NCBI GenBank assembly: GCA_030523775.1
Contig: JAUNHW010000005.1
Location: 1-64,000 of the forward strand
Length of the DNA: 64,000 nucleotides
Direction: 5' to 3'
DNA from: Akkermansia sp.
GTDB taxonomy: Bacteria > Verrucomicrobiota > Verrucomicrobiia > Verrucomicrobiales > Akkermansiaceae
The translations under genes and the position numbers were made by a program. Positions within the stretch are counted from its first letter, which is position 1. Every line of letters begins with the position of its first letter. A model generated the notes under the pieces. That model ran no database searches, was not told the origin of the DNA, and worked only from the letters and a program-made list of their open reading frames with translations. This document shows, piece after piece, positions 1-9,267 of this stretch.

Positions 1-55
1 GTAGAGCACATCCTTCACACGGATGGGGTCACAAGTTCGAATCTTGTAGCCTGTA
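1..55 (+). tRNA. tRNA-Val (anticodon CAC), 3' portion
   Basis: The 5' acceptor strand and most of the D arm lie outside the window. What remains folds as a tRNA: the end of the D arm, an anticodon stem CATCC/GGATG (9-13 and 21-25) closing the loop TTCACAC with anticodon CAC at 16-18, a five-base variable loop, and a T arm ACAAG-TTCGAAT-CTTGT (31-47). The 3' acceptor strand AGCCTGT and discriminator A end at 55. CCA is not encoded, since CTC follows. CAC reads the valine codon GUG. Confidence 0.9.
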
Positions 56-59
56 CTCG

Positions 60-87
60 AAAAAGCCCGCCATTGGCGGGCTTTTTT
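60..87 (+). terminator. Rho-independent terminator after tRNA-Val
   Basis: Perfect hairpin AAAGCCCGCC-ATT-GGCGGGCTTT preceded by an A run and ending in six T residues, starting five bases after the tRNA. This is a textbook intrinsic terminator. Confidence 0.9.
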
Positions 88-123
88 GCACCTGGTGTAC
101 CCAATGTGGCCGAGCCACCACCC

Positions 124-181
124 GCGGCAAAGCCGCCGAATTCTCCAAATAGTACATAGTACATAGTAAATAGTAAATCCC
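124..181 (+). repeat. Dispersed element with heptamer array, copy 1
   Basis: A mini-hairpin GCGGC-AAA-GCCGC (124-136) is followed by CCGAATTCTCCAAAT and four tandem heptamers: AGTACAT, AGTACAT, AGTAAAT, AGTAAAT (151-178), then CCC. A closely similar element lies at 27291-27348. Both sit immediately upstream of a plus-strand gene and just after a terminator hairpin. Confidence 0.75.
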
Positions 182-188
182 CCTTGCC

Positions 189-1346
189 ATGCGCTCCGTC
201 TACATCGTCTATGCCGCCATGTGGCTCTACATCGCCCTGCGCATGCGGCTTGCCACGCCCACGCGCAGCGGCGGCGGGTGGCCGCTGCGCGCGAAATGGG
301 CATGGCGGGTGCCCGCGCTGCTCCTGCTGGCGCTCGGCGCGTTCAAGTTCAGCATCCTGCAATGGCTCAACCCCGGCGGACGCTACTTCGCGCCGGAGGT
401 GGATGCCGCCATCCTGCTGCCGCTCACCTGGCTGAACATCTTCGTGATTCTGCTGGGCATCCTGCTGCTGCTTGCGGAGCTGCCGCGCGCGGTGGGCTGG
501 CTCTTCGTGCGCGGCCGCTTCCGCAACGCCGTCAACATCGCCCTCGCCGCGCTGGCGGGTATCGCCACCACCGTGGGTATGTGCAACGCCCTCGCCATGC
601 CACAGGTGCACCGCCTGGATATCTCCCTGCCCGGCATGCCCGCGGATGCACGGCCCGTCACCATCGCCCTGCTGGCGGATCTGCATGCCGACTCCGTGAA
701 GCGCGAGCCCTACTTCCGCGCGCTGGTGGACCAGGTGAACGCACTCGGCGCGGATGCCATCGCCATATGCGGCGACTTTGTGGACGGCACCGTGGCCGAC
801 CACGGGCGGGATTTGGAGCCGCTGGCGGATTTGCGCGCCCCGCTCGGCGTGTTCGGCGTGCCCGGCAACCACGACTACCCCTCCGGCTATGCCGACTGGA
901 TGGATTTCTTCGCCCGCCACGGCATCCGCATGCTGCCGAATGCCCATGTGCAGCTGGGGCAGGGGGTCGTGCTGGCGGGCGTGGCCGACCCCGCCGCCGC
1001 GTGGCAGCATGAGGAAGCCCCCGACCTCGACAAGGCGCTGCAAGGCGCGCCGGCGGGGCTCCCCGTGGTGTTGCTCGCGCACCAGCCCTCCGTGGCCCCG
1101 CAAATGGCGCAGGGCGGCCGCGTGACATTGCAACTCTCCGGCCACACCCACGGCGGCATGTTCCCCATCCTCTCCGGCATCGTCTCCAACTACAACGGCG
1201 GCTACCTGGAAGGCCTGTACCAAATCAACGGCATGCAGCTCTACGTCACCCCCGGCACCAGCCTCTGGTCCGGCATGCTCATCCGCCTCTTCCACCCCGC
1301 AGAGATTACCTTTATAACCCTGCGCCCAGCGCAAAGTAATAACTAA
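189..1346 (+). CDS. Membrane-anchored calcineurin-like metallophosphoesterase
   Basis: A 385-residue protein with several hydrophobic N-terminal segments (roughly residues 1-18, 35-55, 75-105 and 115-140), then a metallophosphoesterase domain from about residue 150. All family metal-site motifs are present in order: DLHAD (D-x-H), GDFVDG, GNHDYPSG, the His of AHQP and GHTHGG. The architecture resembles YkuE-type enzymes, in which a membrane N-terminus carries a periplasmic or cytoplasmic two-metal phosphohydrolase; the substrate cannot be read from sequence. The start at 189 is the first ATG after the heptamer repeat and has no Shine-Dalgarno. The gene appears monocistronic. Confidence 0.88.
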   Translation: MRSVYIVYAAMWLYIALRMRLATPTRSGGGWPLRAKWAWRVPALLLLALGAFKFSILQWLNPGGRYFAPEVDAAILLPLTWLNIFVILLGILLLLAELPRAVGWLFVRGRFRNAVNIALAALAGIATTVGMCNALAMPQVHRLDISLPGMPADARPVTIALLADLHADSVKREPYFRALVDQVNALGADAIAICGDFVDGTVADHGRDLEPLADLRAPLGVFGVPGNHDYPSGYADWMDFFARHGIRMLPNAHVQLGQGVVLAGVADPAAAWQHEEAPDLDKALQGAPAGLPVVLLAHQPSVAPQMAQGGRVTLQLSGHTHGGMFPILSGIVSNYNGGYLEGLYQINGMQLYVTPGTSLWSGMLIRLFHPAEITFITLRPAQSNN

Positions 1347-1610
1347 GTGCGATTTTGCAAATTCCCCGCGTCTTCTGCGCGGCTCTCTGCAAAAATCCCG
1401 CAGGGTCGGAGCTTCGGAGGCCCGGAGCCTCGGCGTAGCCGTATCGAGTTCGTCGATACGGCGAAGACGGGCAAATTGCTCGTCTCCGGCTGGGTCTGGG
1501 GCAACGTCTTCTTCGGCGGGCTCATCGGCCTCGCCATCGATGCCGGCACCGGCAACCTCCACAACATCGAGCCGGAACACATCCAGGCCAACCTCACCAA
1601 AGCCAAATAA
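1347..1610 (+). pseudogene. Remnant of a small membrane/lipoprotein gene fused to a dispersed repeat
   Basis: An 87-codon frame begins directly after the preceding stop. Its first ~40 codons are only the translation of the intergenic repeat at 1405-1472. The remaining residues (GWVWGNVFFGGLIGLAIDAG and following) look protein-like: an aromatic/glycine membrane hairpin of the kind found at the C-terminus of small lipoproteins. I infer that a 3' gene fragment was joined to the repeat. It could be a complete small gene with an unusual start, but nothing upstream resembles a signal peptide. Confidence 0.4.
1405..1472 (+). repeat. GGCGTAGC...GCGAAGACGGG dispersed repeat, copy A
   Basis: Conserved left flank CGGAGCTTCGGAGGC...GCCTCGGCGTAGC, a variable inner stem (CCGTATCGA...TCGATACGG) and conserved right flank GCGAAGACGGGC. 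Other copies are at 29292-29390 (+), 14065-14089 (-) and 46691-46727 (-). Confidence 0.75.
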
Positions 1611-1714
1611 GTCAACTAAGCAAGCCCAACTACCCACCGCCCGCTCGGCCTCCCGCCGCGCGGGCTTTTTGCTGCCTTCCGCCGTAATACAACCTAACAA
1701 GAATCCCTTTTTCC

Positions 1715-1742
1715 TTGCATACCCCTGCCCATCTGTTAGAAT
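1715..1742 (+). promoter_or_regulatory. Sigma70-type promoter of the AbiC-like gene
   Basis: TTGCAT (1715-1720), 16-base spacer, TAGAAT (1737-1742). The start codon is nine bases after the -10 box, so the transcript would begin at or just before the ATG. Confidence 0.65.
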
Positions 1743-1751
1743 CTTCAAGTT

Positions 1752-2717
1752 ATGGCTGACAGCGAAAAATCACCGTCAACAGCAGATGCGCACAAGACTG
1801 AGAAGCCTAACTTCACAGGGTGTCTAGTTTGGATTATGCTGCTCTTTCTCATTCTTTGGCTCTGCTGGCCAAAGATTGTTTCTTGGTGGTCAACGCCCAG
1901 TAGTGACGATACAGCCACTGTGTCGTACTCAGATATAGGAAGTTTCGGAGACCTATTTGGCAGTTTCAACGCGCTGGTATCAATGCTAGCCTTCATCGGC
2001 TTTTTATGCGCGCTGTATCTCCAGCGAAAAGATTTGCAACTTCAGCGCGAGGAAATGAAACAGAGTCGAAGAGAAATGGAGTTACAGACAACACAATTCC
2101 GAGAACAGACTGAACTATTAAAGGAACAGATTGCGCAACAAAACAAGCAAAACAAAATCGATAAATACGTGGATTTCGCATATAAAATATATGAAAAAAT
2201 AGATGATTTTGACACGGAGCATAAGGGTGGTTTGTTTATAAGTTCAATATATCATCTCCTAAAGGCATACATATACAGGGACTCAGAACTGTACATAGAT
2301 GAGGTTGAGACGGAGGAAAAGCGCTTGTCGTTTATAAAATTGTATTCTGAAATCAGATCGATTTATGAAAAAATCTATCGTATTCTTAAAACGATAGAGA
2401 AAGATAAGGATTTTACGGGAGATGACAGAAGAACTGTTGCGATGATTTTACTTTCGACATGTGGGAGTGAAACTTTAGTTGCTTTAGAGTATTATTTGCT
2501 AGTAGCAAAAGTGATAACGAACGATTCGGAAATAGAACCAATATTAATAAGCATTTTTCATTTGAAAGGCACCGATGCCGCCCTGGAGGCATTAATTAGA
2601 AATGCCACTAAACACATTCAAAGCGGGTATGGGAAGTCAAAAGAAATTAAAGCGAAAACGCCAATAGAAATCGTAAATGATTTTTTGCTTGAATTAAAAT
2701 GTGGATATCAATCATAA
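1752..2717 (+). CDS. AbiC-like membrane protein (putative phage abortive infection family)
   Basis: A 321-residue protein with a hydrophobic helix at about 22-44 and a second at about 73-93, followed by a charged coiled coil (about 95-140, many Gln/Glu/Lys heptads). The segment around GSFGDLFGSFNALVSMLAF followed by YLQRKDLQLQREEMKQSR matches my memory of the putative phage abortive infection (putAbiC) family signature: a GDFFGG-like turn, a membrane helix and a coiled coil. The cytoplasmic domain (about 145-321) is AT-rich in codon use, unlike the housekeeping genes around it, which suggests transfer. It precedes a type I restriction locus but has its own promoter. Family assignment rests on the N-terminal pattern only. 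Confidence 0.55.
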   Translation: MADSEKSPSTADAHKTEKPNFTGCLVWIMLLFLILWLCWPKIVSWWSTPSSDDTATVSYSDIGSFGDLFGSFNALVSMLAFIGFLCALYLQRKDLQLQREEMKQSRREMELQTTQFREQTELLKEQIAQQNKQNKIDKYVDFAYKIYEKIDDFDTEHKGGLFISSIYHLLKAYIYRDSELYIDEVETEEKRLSFIKLYSEIRSIYEKIYRILKTIEKDKDFTGDDRRTVAMILLSTCGSETLVALEYYLLVAKVITNDSEIEPILISIFHLKGTDAALEALIRNATKHIQSGYGKSKEIKAKTPIEIVNDFLLELKCGYQS

Positions 2718-2940
2718 TTTATTCGATAGTTATGCGAAGAGCGTGCAGAAGTAAAGCTTTTAAGACTCATTTTCGCGGTAATGTTCCCTCGCTTTTCTCT
2801 AATCGTTGAAGTTATGAAAAGTATTCATGCCTTTGCATTTTTTTAGTCCTGCTTCCCTCTTTTTTCTGGAGCTGGTGGGGATGGTGTGGTAGAATGTGCG
2901 CTGGGTGCGTGTGCTCTGACATGAGGACATGCTGTAGTAG
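2718..2940. other. Intergenic region before hsdR
   Basis: AT-rich for its first 120 bases, with no convincing ORF. TAGAAT at 2890-2895 is a possible -10 box for hsdR, but the matching -35 (near 2867, TGGAGC) is weak, so no promoter is called. Confidence 0.4.
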
Positions 2941-5676
2941 ATGAAACCGGAACAGATAGCGCGGCGTGGCATTGACCAGCAGCTTATAGCTGCGGGGTGG
3001 GTGATACAGAACAATGACCAGATGGACCTTGGCGTCTCTCTGGGCGTGGCGGTTCGTGAGTTCTACACCTCCACCGGGCCTGTGGACTATGCGCTTTTTG
3101 TGGATGGAAAGCCTGTGGGCGTGGTGGAAGCCAAGGAGGTGCGGAAAGGCGGAGTCATCACCAGCGTGGAGCAGCAGAGCAGTCGTTATGTCCACAGCAT
3201 CTTTTTGGGGGACTACTCAGGCGAAAACGTGCGGTTCGCCTACGAGGCCACGGGGATGGTTACCCGCTTCACCGACTTTGCCGATATCAAGCCGCGCTCA
3301 CGCGATGTCTATTGGTTCCACCGTCCAGAAACACTGCAATACCTCATCCGCCAGGGAGCCGACACCATGCGCAACAATTTACGGCACTTCCCGGCGCTTG
3401 ACCACAGGGGATTGCGAAAATGCCAAATAGAAGCGCTACAAGGTCTGGATTCTTCCTTTGCGGCAAACAAGCCGCGCGCGCTGGTGCAGATGGCAACAGG
3501 CGCGGGCAAAACCTTTACCGCCATCTCCTCCACCTATCGCCTGCTGAAATACGGCAAGATGAAGCGTGTACTCTTCCTTGTTGACACGCGCAACCTGGGG
3601 CAGCAGGCAGAGCGTGAGTTCCAGGCGTTCAAGCCTACGGACGACCAACGGCAGTTCTCCGACATCTACGGTGTCACCCGCCTTCATTCGCCGCACATTC
3701 CCAAGGACAGCACGGTCTACATCTCCACCATCCAGCGCCTCTATTCCATCCTGTGCGGCAAGCCCATCACTGATGCCGACGAGGAAACGTCCGGCGCGGG
3801 AAGCGGCGGCGGCGAGAAAGAAGTAAGGTACAACAAAAACGTGCCGCCGGAATTCTTTGATTGCATCATCGTGGATGAATGCCACCGCTCCATCTACAAT
3901 GTGTGGATGCAGGTGCTGGAGTACTTCGATGCCTTCATCATCGGCCTTACCGCCACGCCGGATGGCCGCACCATCGCCTTCTTCCATCAGAACCTTGTCA
4001 GCGAATACACCCGCCACGATGCCATCATCGACGGCGTGAACGTGCCGGAGGAAATCTTCCTTATCGAGACGCAAATCACCAAACACGGAGCCACCGTGTT
4101 CAAGGATGCCCCCGTCCTGTTCCGTGAACGCTACACGCGCACCAAGCAATGGGGCCAACTGGACGACGACCTGACCTACACCCCGTCGCAGCTGAACGGA
4201 GAAGTGGTCAACCCAAGCCAAATCCACACTATCATCCGCGCGTTCAAGGAAAACATTTTCGCCACTCTGTACCCGGAGCGGCGGGAAGTGCCCAAAACTC
4301 TCATCTTCGCAAAGGATGATTCCCACGCGGACGACATCGTGAAAGTGGTGCGCGAGGAATTCGACGAGAGCAACGACTTCTGCCGCAAGATCACCTACAG
4401 CTCGGAAAACGCGGAAGCCCTGCTCAGCGATTTCAGAAACTCCTTCTACCCGCGCATTGCCGTAACGGTGGACATGATTGCCACCGGCACGGACGTGAAG
4501 CCGCTGGAATGCCTGCTCTTCATGCGGGATGTGCGTTCCAAGAACTACTACGAGCAGATGATTGGGCGCGGCACCCGCACGCTGACGAAGGACGAGCTCC
4601 AGCTTGTCTCACCATCGGCAACGGACGACAAGGACCATTTCGTCATCATCGATGCCGTGGGCGTCACCACTTCGGCGAAAACGGAGACCTGCCAAATCGA
4701 GCACAAGCCGGGCATTTCCCTGAAGGAGCTGATGGAGAGCATCGCCCGGGGCGACCATTCGGAGGAAATCCTTTCCAGCACCGCCAACCGCCTCATCCGC
4801 CTCTCGCGGAAAATGACAAGGCGTGAGCACGAAGCCTTTTCACACCTTGTCGGCTGCGCCATCTCCTCGCAGATCGCGCGGATGCTCGATGCCTACAACC
4901 AGGATGAAACCTACGAGGAAAACATGCCTCTTGCCGCCGACCGCGATGATGGAGAGCCAGATGACGACGACGGGCACGCCGAACCGCAGAATCCCATAGA
5001 GCTTGCCGCCGCACCGTTCCATGACGCCGCGGTGCGCGCCATGATTCTGGACATATACCGCACGCATCGGCAGCTGATGGATCTCGACAACACCGACTTC
5101 ACCACCTTTGTCGGGCGTGATGTGGAACGCGGCGAGGTGGCGGAAAAAATCATCCTGACCTTCCATGATTGGATTGCCGCGAACCAAGATACCCTCATAG
5201 CTCTCGGCATCATTTACGCCCAGCCCCACAAACTCCGCTCGGATGCACTGGATGTTCTCGCCTCCCTCGCCCTCCAATTGCGCGCAAAAGGTATCACGGA
5301 GGACAAGCTGCGACAGTGCTACGACCTGCGGGACGGAAAGCGCCGCAGCAAGCTTTCCCAGATTGCAGACCTAGTTTCCCTCATACGCTATGAGATGGGC
5401 TTGATTACGGAACTCACGCCCTTTGCCGAACGAGTGCGCGCCAATTACAAAAAGTGGATTTTCGCCAAAAACGCCGGCAACAATCAATTCTCGGATGAAC
5501 AGAACAAGTGGCTCCAGCTCATCCGCGACCACGTCGCCACTTCGCTCTCCATCACTGAAGCCGACCTTGACCTTACCCCCTTCGGCAACTTGGGCGGACT
5601 GGGCAAATTCTACCAATTGTTTGGCAATGCATATAAACAATTGCTTGAGGAAATAAACATCCATCTTGTGGCATAA
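2941..5676 (+). CDS. hsdR: Type I restriction endonuclease, R subunit (EcoEI-like)
   Basis: A 911-residue ATP-dependent translocase and nuclease that cuts DNA lacking the methylation made by HsdM/HsdS. The N-terminal PD-(D/E)xK nuclease is visible at D49 and E63-A-K65. The helicase core has Walker A GAGKT (187-191), the DECH box (312-315), GLTATP (335-340) and a motif VI region YYEQMIGRGTR. The C-terminal part is the HsdR helical region that docks on the methylase. Length and motif order fit the shorter EcoEI-type R subunits. All key residues appear intact. The stop codon directly abuts the hsdS start, so the genes are co-transcribed. Confidence 0.95.
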   Translation: MKPEQIARRGIDQQLIAAGWVIQNNDQMDLGVSLGVAVREFYTSTGPVDYALFVDGKPVGVVEAKEVRKGGVITSVEQQSSRYVHSIFLGDYSGENVRFAYEATGMVTRFTDFADIKPRSRDVYWFHRPETLQYLIRQGADTMRNNLRHFPALDHRGLRKCQIEALQGLDSSFAANKPRALVQMATGAGKTFTAISSTYRLLKYGKMKRVLFLVDTRNLGQQAEREFQAFKPTDDQRQFSDIYGVTRLHSPHIPKDSTVYISTIQRLYSILCGKPITDADEETSGAGSGGGEKEVRYNKNVPPEFFDCIIVDECHRSIYNVWMQVLEYFDAFIIGLTATPDGRTIAFFHQNLVSEYTRHDAIIDGVNVPEEIFLIETQITKHGATVFKDAPVLFRERYTRTKQWGQLDDDLTYTPSQLNGEVVNPSQIHTIIRAFKENIFATLYPERREVPKTLIFAKDDSHADDIVKVVREEFDESNDFCRKITYSSENAEALLSDFRNSFYPRIAVTVDMIATGTDVKPLECLLFMRDVRSKNYYEQMIGRGTRTLTKDELQLVSPSATDDKDHFVIIDAVGVTTSAKTETCQIEHKPGISLKELMESIARGDHSEEILSSTANRLIRLSRKMTRREHEAFSHLVGCAISSQIARMLDAYNQDETYEENMPLAADRDDGEPDDDDGHAEPQNPIELAAAPFHDAAVRAMILDIYRTHRQLMDLDNTDFTTFVGRDVERGEVAEKIILTFHDWIAANQDTLIALGIIYAQPHKLRSDALDVLASLALQLRAKGITEDKLRQCYDLRDGKRRSKLSQIADLVSLIRYEMGLITELTPFAERVRANYKKWIFAKNAGNNQFSDEQNKWLQLIRDHVATSLSITEADLDLTPFGNLGGLGKFYQLFGNAYKQLLEEINIHLVA

Positions 5677-6798
5677 ATGGAATTTTTACCCTTACTTGAA
5701 ATTTGCAATGTTTACCAACCTCAAACGATTGCAAAGAAAACTCTTACATCAACAGGCAAATATCCTGTATATGGCGCAAATGGCATTATAGGTTACCATA
5801 ATGCATACAATCACGCAGAAGAAGAAGTCGTAATGGGGTGCCGCGGTTCATGCGGTGCCGTCCACATATCAAGGCCGCAGAGTTGGATTAACGGAAACGC
5901 TATGGTTATACATCCAAACGGCAAATACCCTCTGACAAAACTATATTTAAAATATTGCTTACTTTCCACTAACAGGGATAAGGTTATAACAGGAACTGCA
6001 CAACCACAAATCACAAAGCAAAGCCTTGAAGGTTTCCTCATCCCTGTCTGCCCCCCTCCCAAACAGGAACAGACTGTCAGCAAAATCGAGGAACTTTTTT
6101 CTGACATAGAGCATGGACTGGAAACGCTCAAACAAATCAAAGAAAAATTGGCTGCCTACAGGCAGGCAGTTATGAAATCTGCATTTGATTCTCAAACAAA
6201 CAATATAAAAAAAATCAAAGAGCTGTGTTCTGTGCGCGTTGGCATCGTAATCAAACCCGCTCAGTACTATACCGACAAGAAAACAGGGATTCGGGCTTTT
6301 CGGTCTGCAAACGTCAAAGAGTTTGGAGTACAAGATTCTGACTGGGTTTATCTCAACAAAGAGGGTCATCAAGCCAACAAAAAAAGCGAATTACAACAAG
6401 GCGATATCTTGATAGTCAGGTCTGGATATCCTGGGACATCGTGCGTTGTGCCTCCAGAATATGCGGGTTCCAACGCAATAGATATACTGATTGCCCGTCC
6501 CGATATTTCGAAAATTATTCCCGAGTATTTATGCCTGTTTACAAACTCTCCTCATGGCAAAAAACTTGTAACAAAGCATAAGAGGGGGGTAGCACAAGCG
6601 CACCTCAATGTTGGAGAATATTCAAACTTGTGTATTCCTGTTCCCTCGTTGAAGGAACAGTATGAGATTTGCTCTAAGATAGGGGAAAAACTCACCATGT
6701 GTGACACCATAGATTTAGCGATTAACAGAGCCATACTACAAACCTCGACACTAAAACAAAGCATATTAAAAAAAGCATTTGAAGGAGACTTGATATGA
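5677..6798 (+). CDS. hsdS: Type I restriction specificity subunit
   Basis: A 373-residue DNA-recognition subunit with the expected two-fold layout: target recognition domain 1 (about 1-130, with the motif PVYGANGIIGYHNAY), conserved helix 1 (about 133-170, ending KLAAYRQAVMKSAFD), target recognition domain 2 (about 175-320) and conserved helix 2 (to the end, LKQSILKKAFEGDL). The two domains differ, implying a bipartite asymmetric site. TRD1 starts almost at residue 1, slightly short for the family, but no alternative upstream start exists because hsdR ends one base earlier. The DNA is AT-rich compared with hsdR and hsdM, as expected for exchanged TRDs. The last four bases overlap the DUF2806 gene (ATGA). 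Confidence 0.93.
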   Translation: MEFLPLLEICNVYQPQTIAKKTLTSTGKYPVYGANGIIGYHNAYNHAEEEVVMGCRGSCGAVHISRPQSWINGNAMVIHPNGKYPLTKLYLKYCLLSTNRDKVITGTAQPQITKQSLEGFLIPVCPPPKQEQTVSKIEELFSDIEHGLETLKQIKEKLAAYRQAVMKSAFDSQTNNIKKIKELCSVRVGIVIKPAQYYTDKKTGIRAFRSANVKEFGVQDSDWVYLNKEGHQANKKSELQQGDILIVRSGYPGTSCVVPPEYAGSNAIDILIARPDISKIIPEYLCLFTNSPHGKKLVTKHKRGVAQAHLNVGEYSNLCIPVPSLKEQYEICSKIGEKLTMCDTIDLAINRAILQTSTLKQSILKKAFEGDLI

Positions 6799-7733
6799 GT
6801 GAAATAGAAACATCTGACCTCCTCGGTCTTTCGGCTCCTCTGACTAAACTTGTCGAAACAGTAGCTGCCGGAATTGGCAGACTATATGAGCCGACTCATA
6901 TTCGCCGTATGGCAAAGGCCAAGGCTGAAGAAATCAACCTCATCAGCGAGGCGATTCGGCAGAATCCCGAATTGCCTGTTAGGTACGAGGATGGGAAACT
7001 CTTTCTAGATGGAACAGATTGTACCGAATTAGCTCGAAGGGCTCAAGAGCGTTTCCTTTTTCAAGAATTCAAGAAGCAGAACAATCTGGATCACATCGTT
7101 GCTGAGGCTGCGAAAACGCTCGATGAAACTCCTTCCGTCGATGCTAGAAAGGTTGATGATGACTGGATATCTCACTTCTTCGATGCTGCAGCTCATGTCT
7201 CAAATGAGGAAATGCAGCAACTGTGGGGGAAACTTCTCGCAGGTGAAATCACTACCAACGGCAGTTTTTCCATAAGGACTCTTGATTTGCTCAGATCATT
7301 TTCAAAAAATGACGCTGAATTATTCTGCAAAGTAGCTGCTCTCTTTATGCATATTGACAACGACTACTTTATAACAGACAATATATCAATTTACAATAAA
7401 TACGGCATATCCTATGGTAATTTGCTAGAATTGTCCTCATTAGGTATGATTCAAATTCACCCATTCCAATGCATGGAATCAATTCTAGAAAAAAATGAAA
7501 CAGCAACCATACAATGCCATAATGATCATTTAATTATTGCAAATACTGGAGATCAAAAAATAAGCATAAAACTCGACTGTTATTTTATCACAAAACCAGC
7601 TGAAGAATTGTATACGCTCCTTAAAATCGATACAACTCAAGGATATCTTAAAGAAATAGAAAACGAAATAAAGAACAATCTGAACACAAGAGAGCGACAA
7701 CAAGTTAATATTAAATTTCATCAACAAGCATAA
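6795..7733 (+). CDS. DUF2806-family protein embedded in the restriction operon
   Basis: A 312-residue protein recognised by the DUF2806 pattern: an N-terminal segment LLGLSAPLTKLVETVAAGIG then YEPTHIRRMAKAKAEE, and a central block WISHFFDAAAHVSNEEMQQLWGK, LLAGE, followed by SIRTLDLLRSFSKNDAELF. The molecular role of DUF2806 is not established. It has no membrane segment or obvious catalytic motif. Its ATG overlaps the hsdS stop and its stop lies ten bases before hsdM, so it is translated within the hsd operon and may act with the complex or as a linked anti-phage effector. Codon use in the C-terminal half is clearly more AT-rich than hsdM. Confidence 0.75.
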   Translation: MSEIETSDLLGLSAPLTKLVETVAAGIGRLYEPTHIRRMAKAKAEEINLISEAIRQNPELPVRYEDGKLFLDGTDCTELARRAQERFLFQEFKKQNNLDHIVAEAAKTLDETPSVDARKVDDDWISHFFDAAAHVSNEEMQQLWGKLLAGEITTNGSFSIRTLDLLRSFSKNDAELFCKVAALFMHIDNDYFITDNISIYNKYGISYGNLLELSSLGMIQIHPFQCMESILEKNETATIQCHNDHLIIANTGDQKISIKLDCYFITKPAEELYTLLKIDTTQGYLKEIENEIKNNLNTRERQQVNIKFHQQA

Positions 7734-7743
7734 CTTCACAAAA

Positions 7744-9246
7744 ATGCCCGCTTCCGACAAAGAACACCCAACTACCATCGTCAACAAAGTGTGGGCGATG
7801 TGCAATCCCCTGCGCGATGACGGCTTGTCATATGGGGACTATCTTGAGCAATTGACCTACTTGATATTCCTCAAGATGAGCGATGAATACTCGCGCCCAC
7901 CTTACAACCGAGACACGGGCATTCCGGCGGGATACACTTGGGCGGACATGAACACGCTGCAAGGCAAAGAATTGGAACATCAGTACGAGAATACGCTGGA
8001 AAAACTTGGGACATGCACCGGCATATTAGGCATGATTTTCAAGAAAGCAGCCAATAAAATATCCAAGGCAGCCATTCTCTACCGCGTCGTGCAAATGATT
8101 GACCGCGAAACCTGGTCGGCCATGGCAAGCGATGTGAAGGGCGAAATCTACGAAGGCCTGTTGCAAAAGAACGCAGATGACACAAAGAGCGGAGCCGGGC
8201 AGTACTTCACGCCGCGCCCGCTCATCAAAGCCATGGTGGCAGCCATGCGCCCCGAGCCGTTGAAAACGGTGGCAGATCCCTGCTGCGGCAGCGGCGGTTT
8301 CTTCCTGGCCGCGCAGGAATTCATTGCCAACACCTACACGCTGAACGCTACGCAGAAAAAGTTTCTGAAGGACAAGCAATTCCGCGGGAACGAACTGGTG
8401 GCCACCACGTTCAAGATGGCGCTCATGAACCTGTATCTCCACAACATCGGTGATATTTATGGAGAAATTCCCCTACAGCAAGGCGATTCCCTGCTGAAAG
8501 AGCCTGATACCAAGGTTGACTATGTGCTGACCAACCCTCCCTTCGGCAAGAAATCGACTATCTCCTGCACCAACGAAGAGGGCGAAACAGAAGAGGACGG
8601 GCTGGTGTACAACCGCTCCGATTTTTGGACGACGACGAATAACAAGCAGCTCAACTTTGTGCAGCACATCAACAGCATGCTGAAAAACACCGGCAAGGCG
8701 GCGGTGGTGCTGCCAGACAATGTGCTCTTTGAGGGCGACGCGGGTGAAATCATCCGGAAGAAGCTTCTGCAAACCTGTGACCTTCACACCATCCTGCGCC
8801 TGCCCACGGGGATTTTCTACAAGCCGGGCGTAAAGGCGAACGTGCTTTTCTACGACAAGAAACCGGCGAGTTCCGAAATGCAAACCAAGGAGGTCTGGAT
8901 CTACGACTTCCGCACCAACGTGCATTTCACGCTCAAGAACCATCCCATGAAGGATGAGGATTTGGCGGATTTCCTCCAGTGCTACAACCCGACAAACCGC
9001 CATGAGCGCACGGAGACCTATTCCGCCGAGAATCCCAATGGCCGCTGGCGCAAGTTCACCGTTGAGGAAATCCTGCAACGGGACAAAACCGATTTAAACA
9101 TCACATGGGTCAAGGACCAGGGCCTGGCCGACCTCGACAATCTGCCAGAACCGGAAGAACTGGCGGACGACATCATGGAAAACCTGCAAAACGCCCTGCA
9201 AAGCTTCGCAGAGCTGCAAGCCGACCTGCAAAAGATGGACAAATAA
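7744..9246 (+). CDS. hsdM: Type I restriction-modification DNA methyltransferase, M subunit
   Basis: A 500-residue N6-adenine methyltransferase. The helical N-terminal HsdM domain (about 10-140, with the motif LEQLTYLIFLKMSDE) is followed by the methylase fold. It carries the SAM-binding segment DPCCGSGGFF (178-187, usual form DPxxGSGG) and the catalytic NPPFG (264-268). The region GQYFTPRPL (152-160) is typical of the family. C-terminal residues near 470-500 form a helix likely to contact HsdS. It ends the core hsd operon, with the GIY-YIG gene 21 bases downstream. Confidence 0.95.
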   Translation: MPASDKEHPTTIVNKVWAMCNPLRDDGLSYGDYLEQLTYLIFLKMSDEYSRPPYNRDTGIPAGYTWADMNTLQGKELEHQYENTLEKLGTCTGILGMIFKKAANKISKAAILYRVVQMIDRETWSAMASDVKGEIYEGLLQKNADDTKSGAGQYFTPRPLIKAMVAAMRPEPLKTVADPCCGSGGFFLAAQEFIANTYTLNATQKKFLKDKQFRGNELVATTFKMALMNLYLHNIGDIYGEIPLQQGDSLLKEPDTKVDYVLTNPPFGKKSTISCTNEEGETEEDGLVYNRSDFWTTTNNKQLNFVQHINSMLKNTGKAAVVLPDNVLFEGDAGEIIRKKLLQTCDLHTILRLPTGIFYKPGVKANVLFYDKKPASSEMQTKEVWIYDFRTNVHFTLKNHPMKDEDLADFLQCYNPTNRHERTETYSAENPNGRWRKFTVEEILQRDKTDLNITWVKDQGLADLDNLPEPEELADDIMENLQNALQSFAELQADLQKMDK

Positions 9247-9267
9247 TCACCCATACGCCATACTATC

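Noticed and set aside
124..181. Possible CRISPR-like repeat
   Set aside because: The units are seven bases long and directly abutting, with no spacers and no cas genes in the window.
15..1748. 577-codon minus-strand frame
   Set aside because: It covers the tRNA terminator, the phosphoesterase and the repeats; the sense-strand phosphoesterase motifs are unambiguous.
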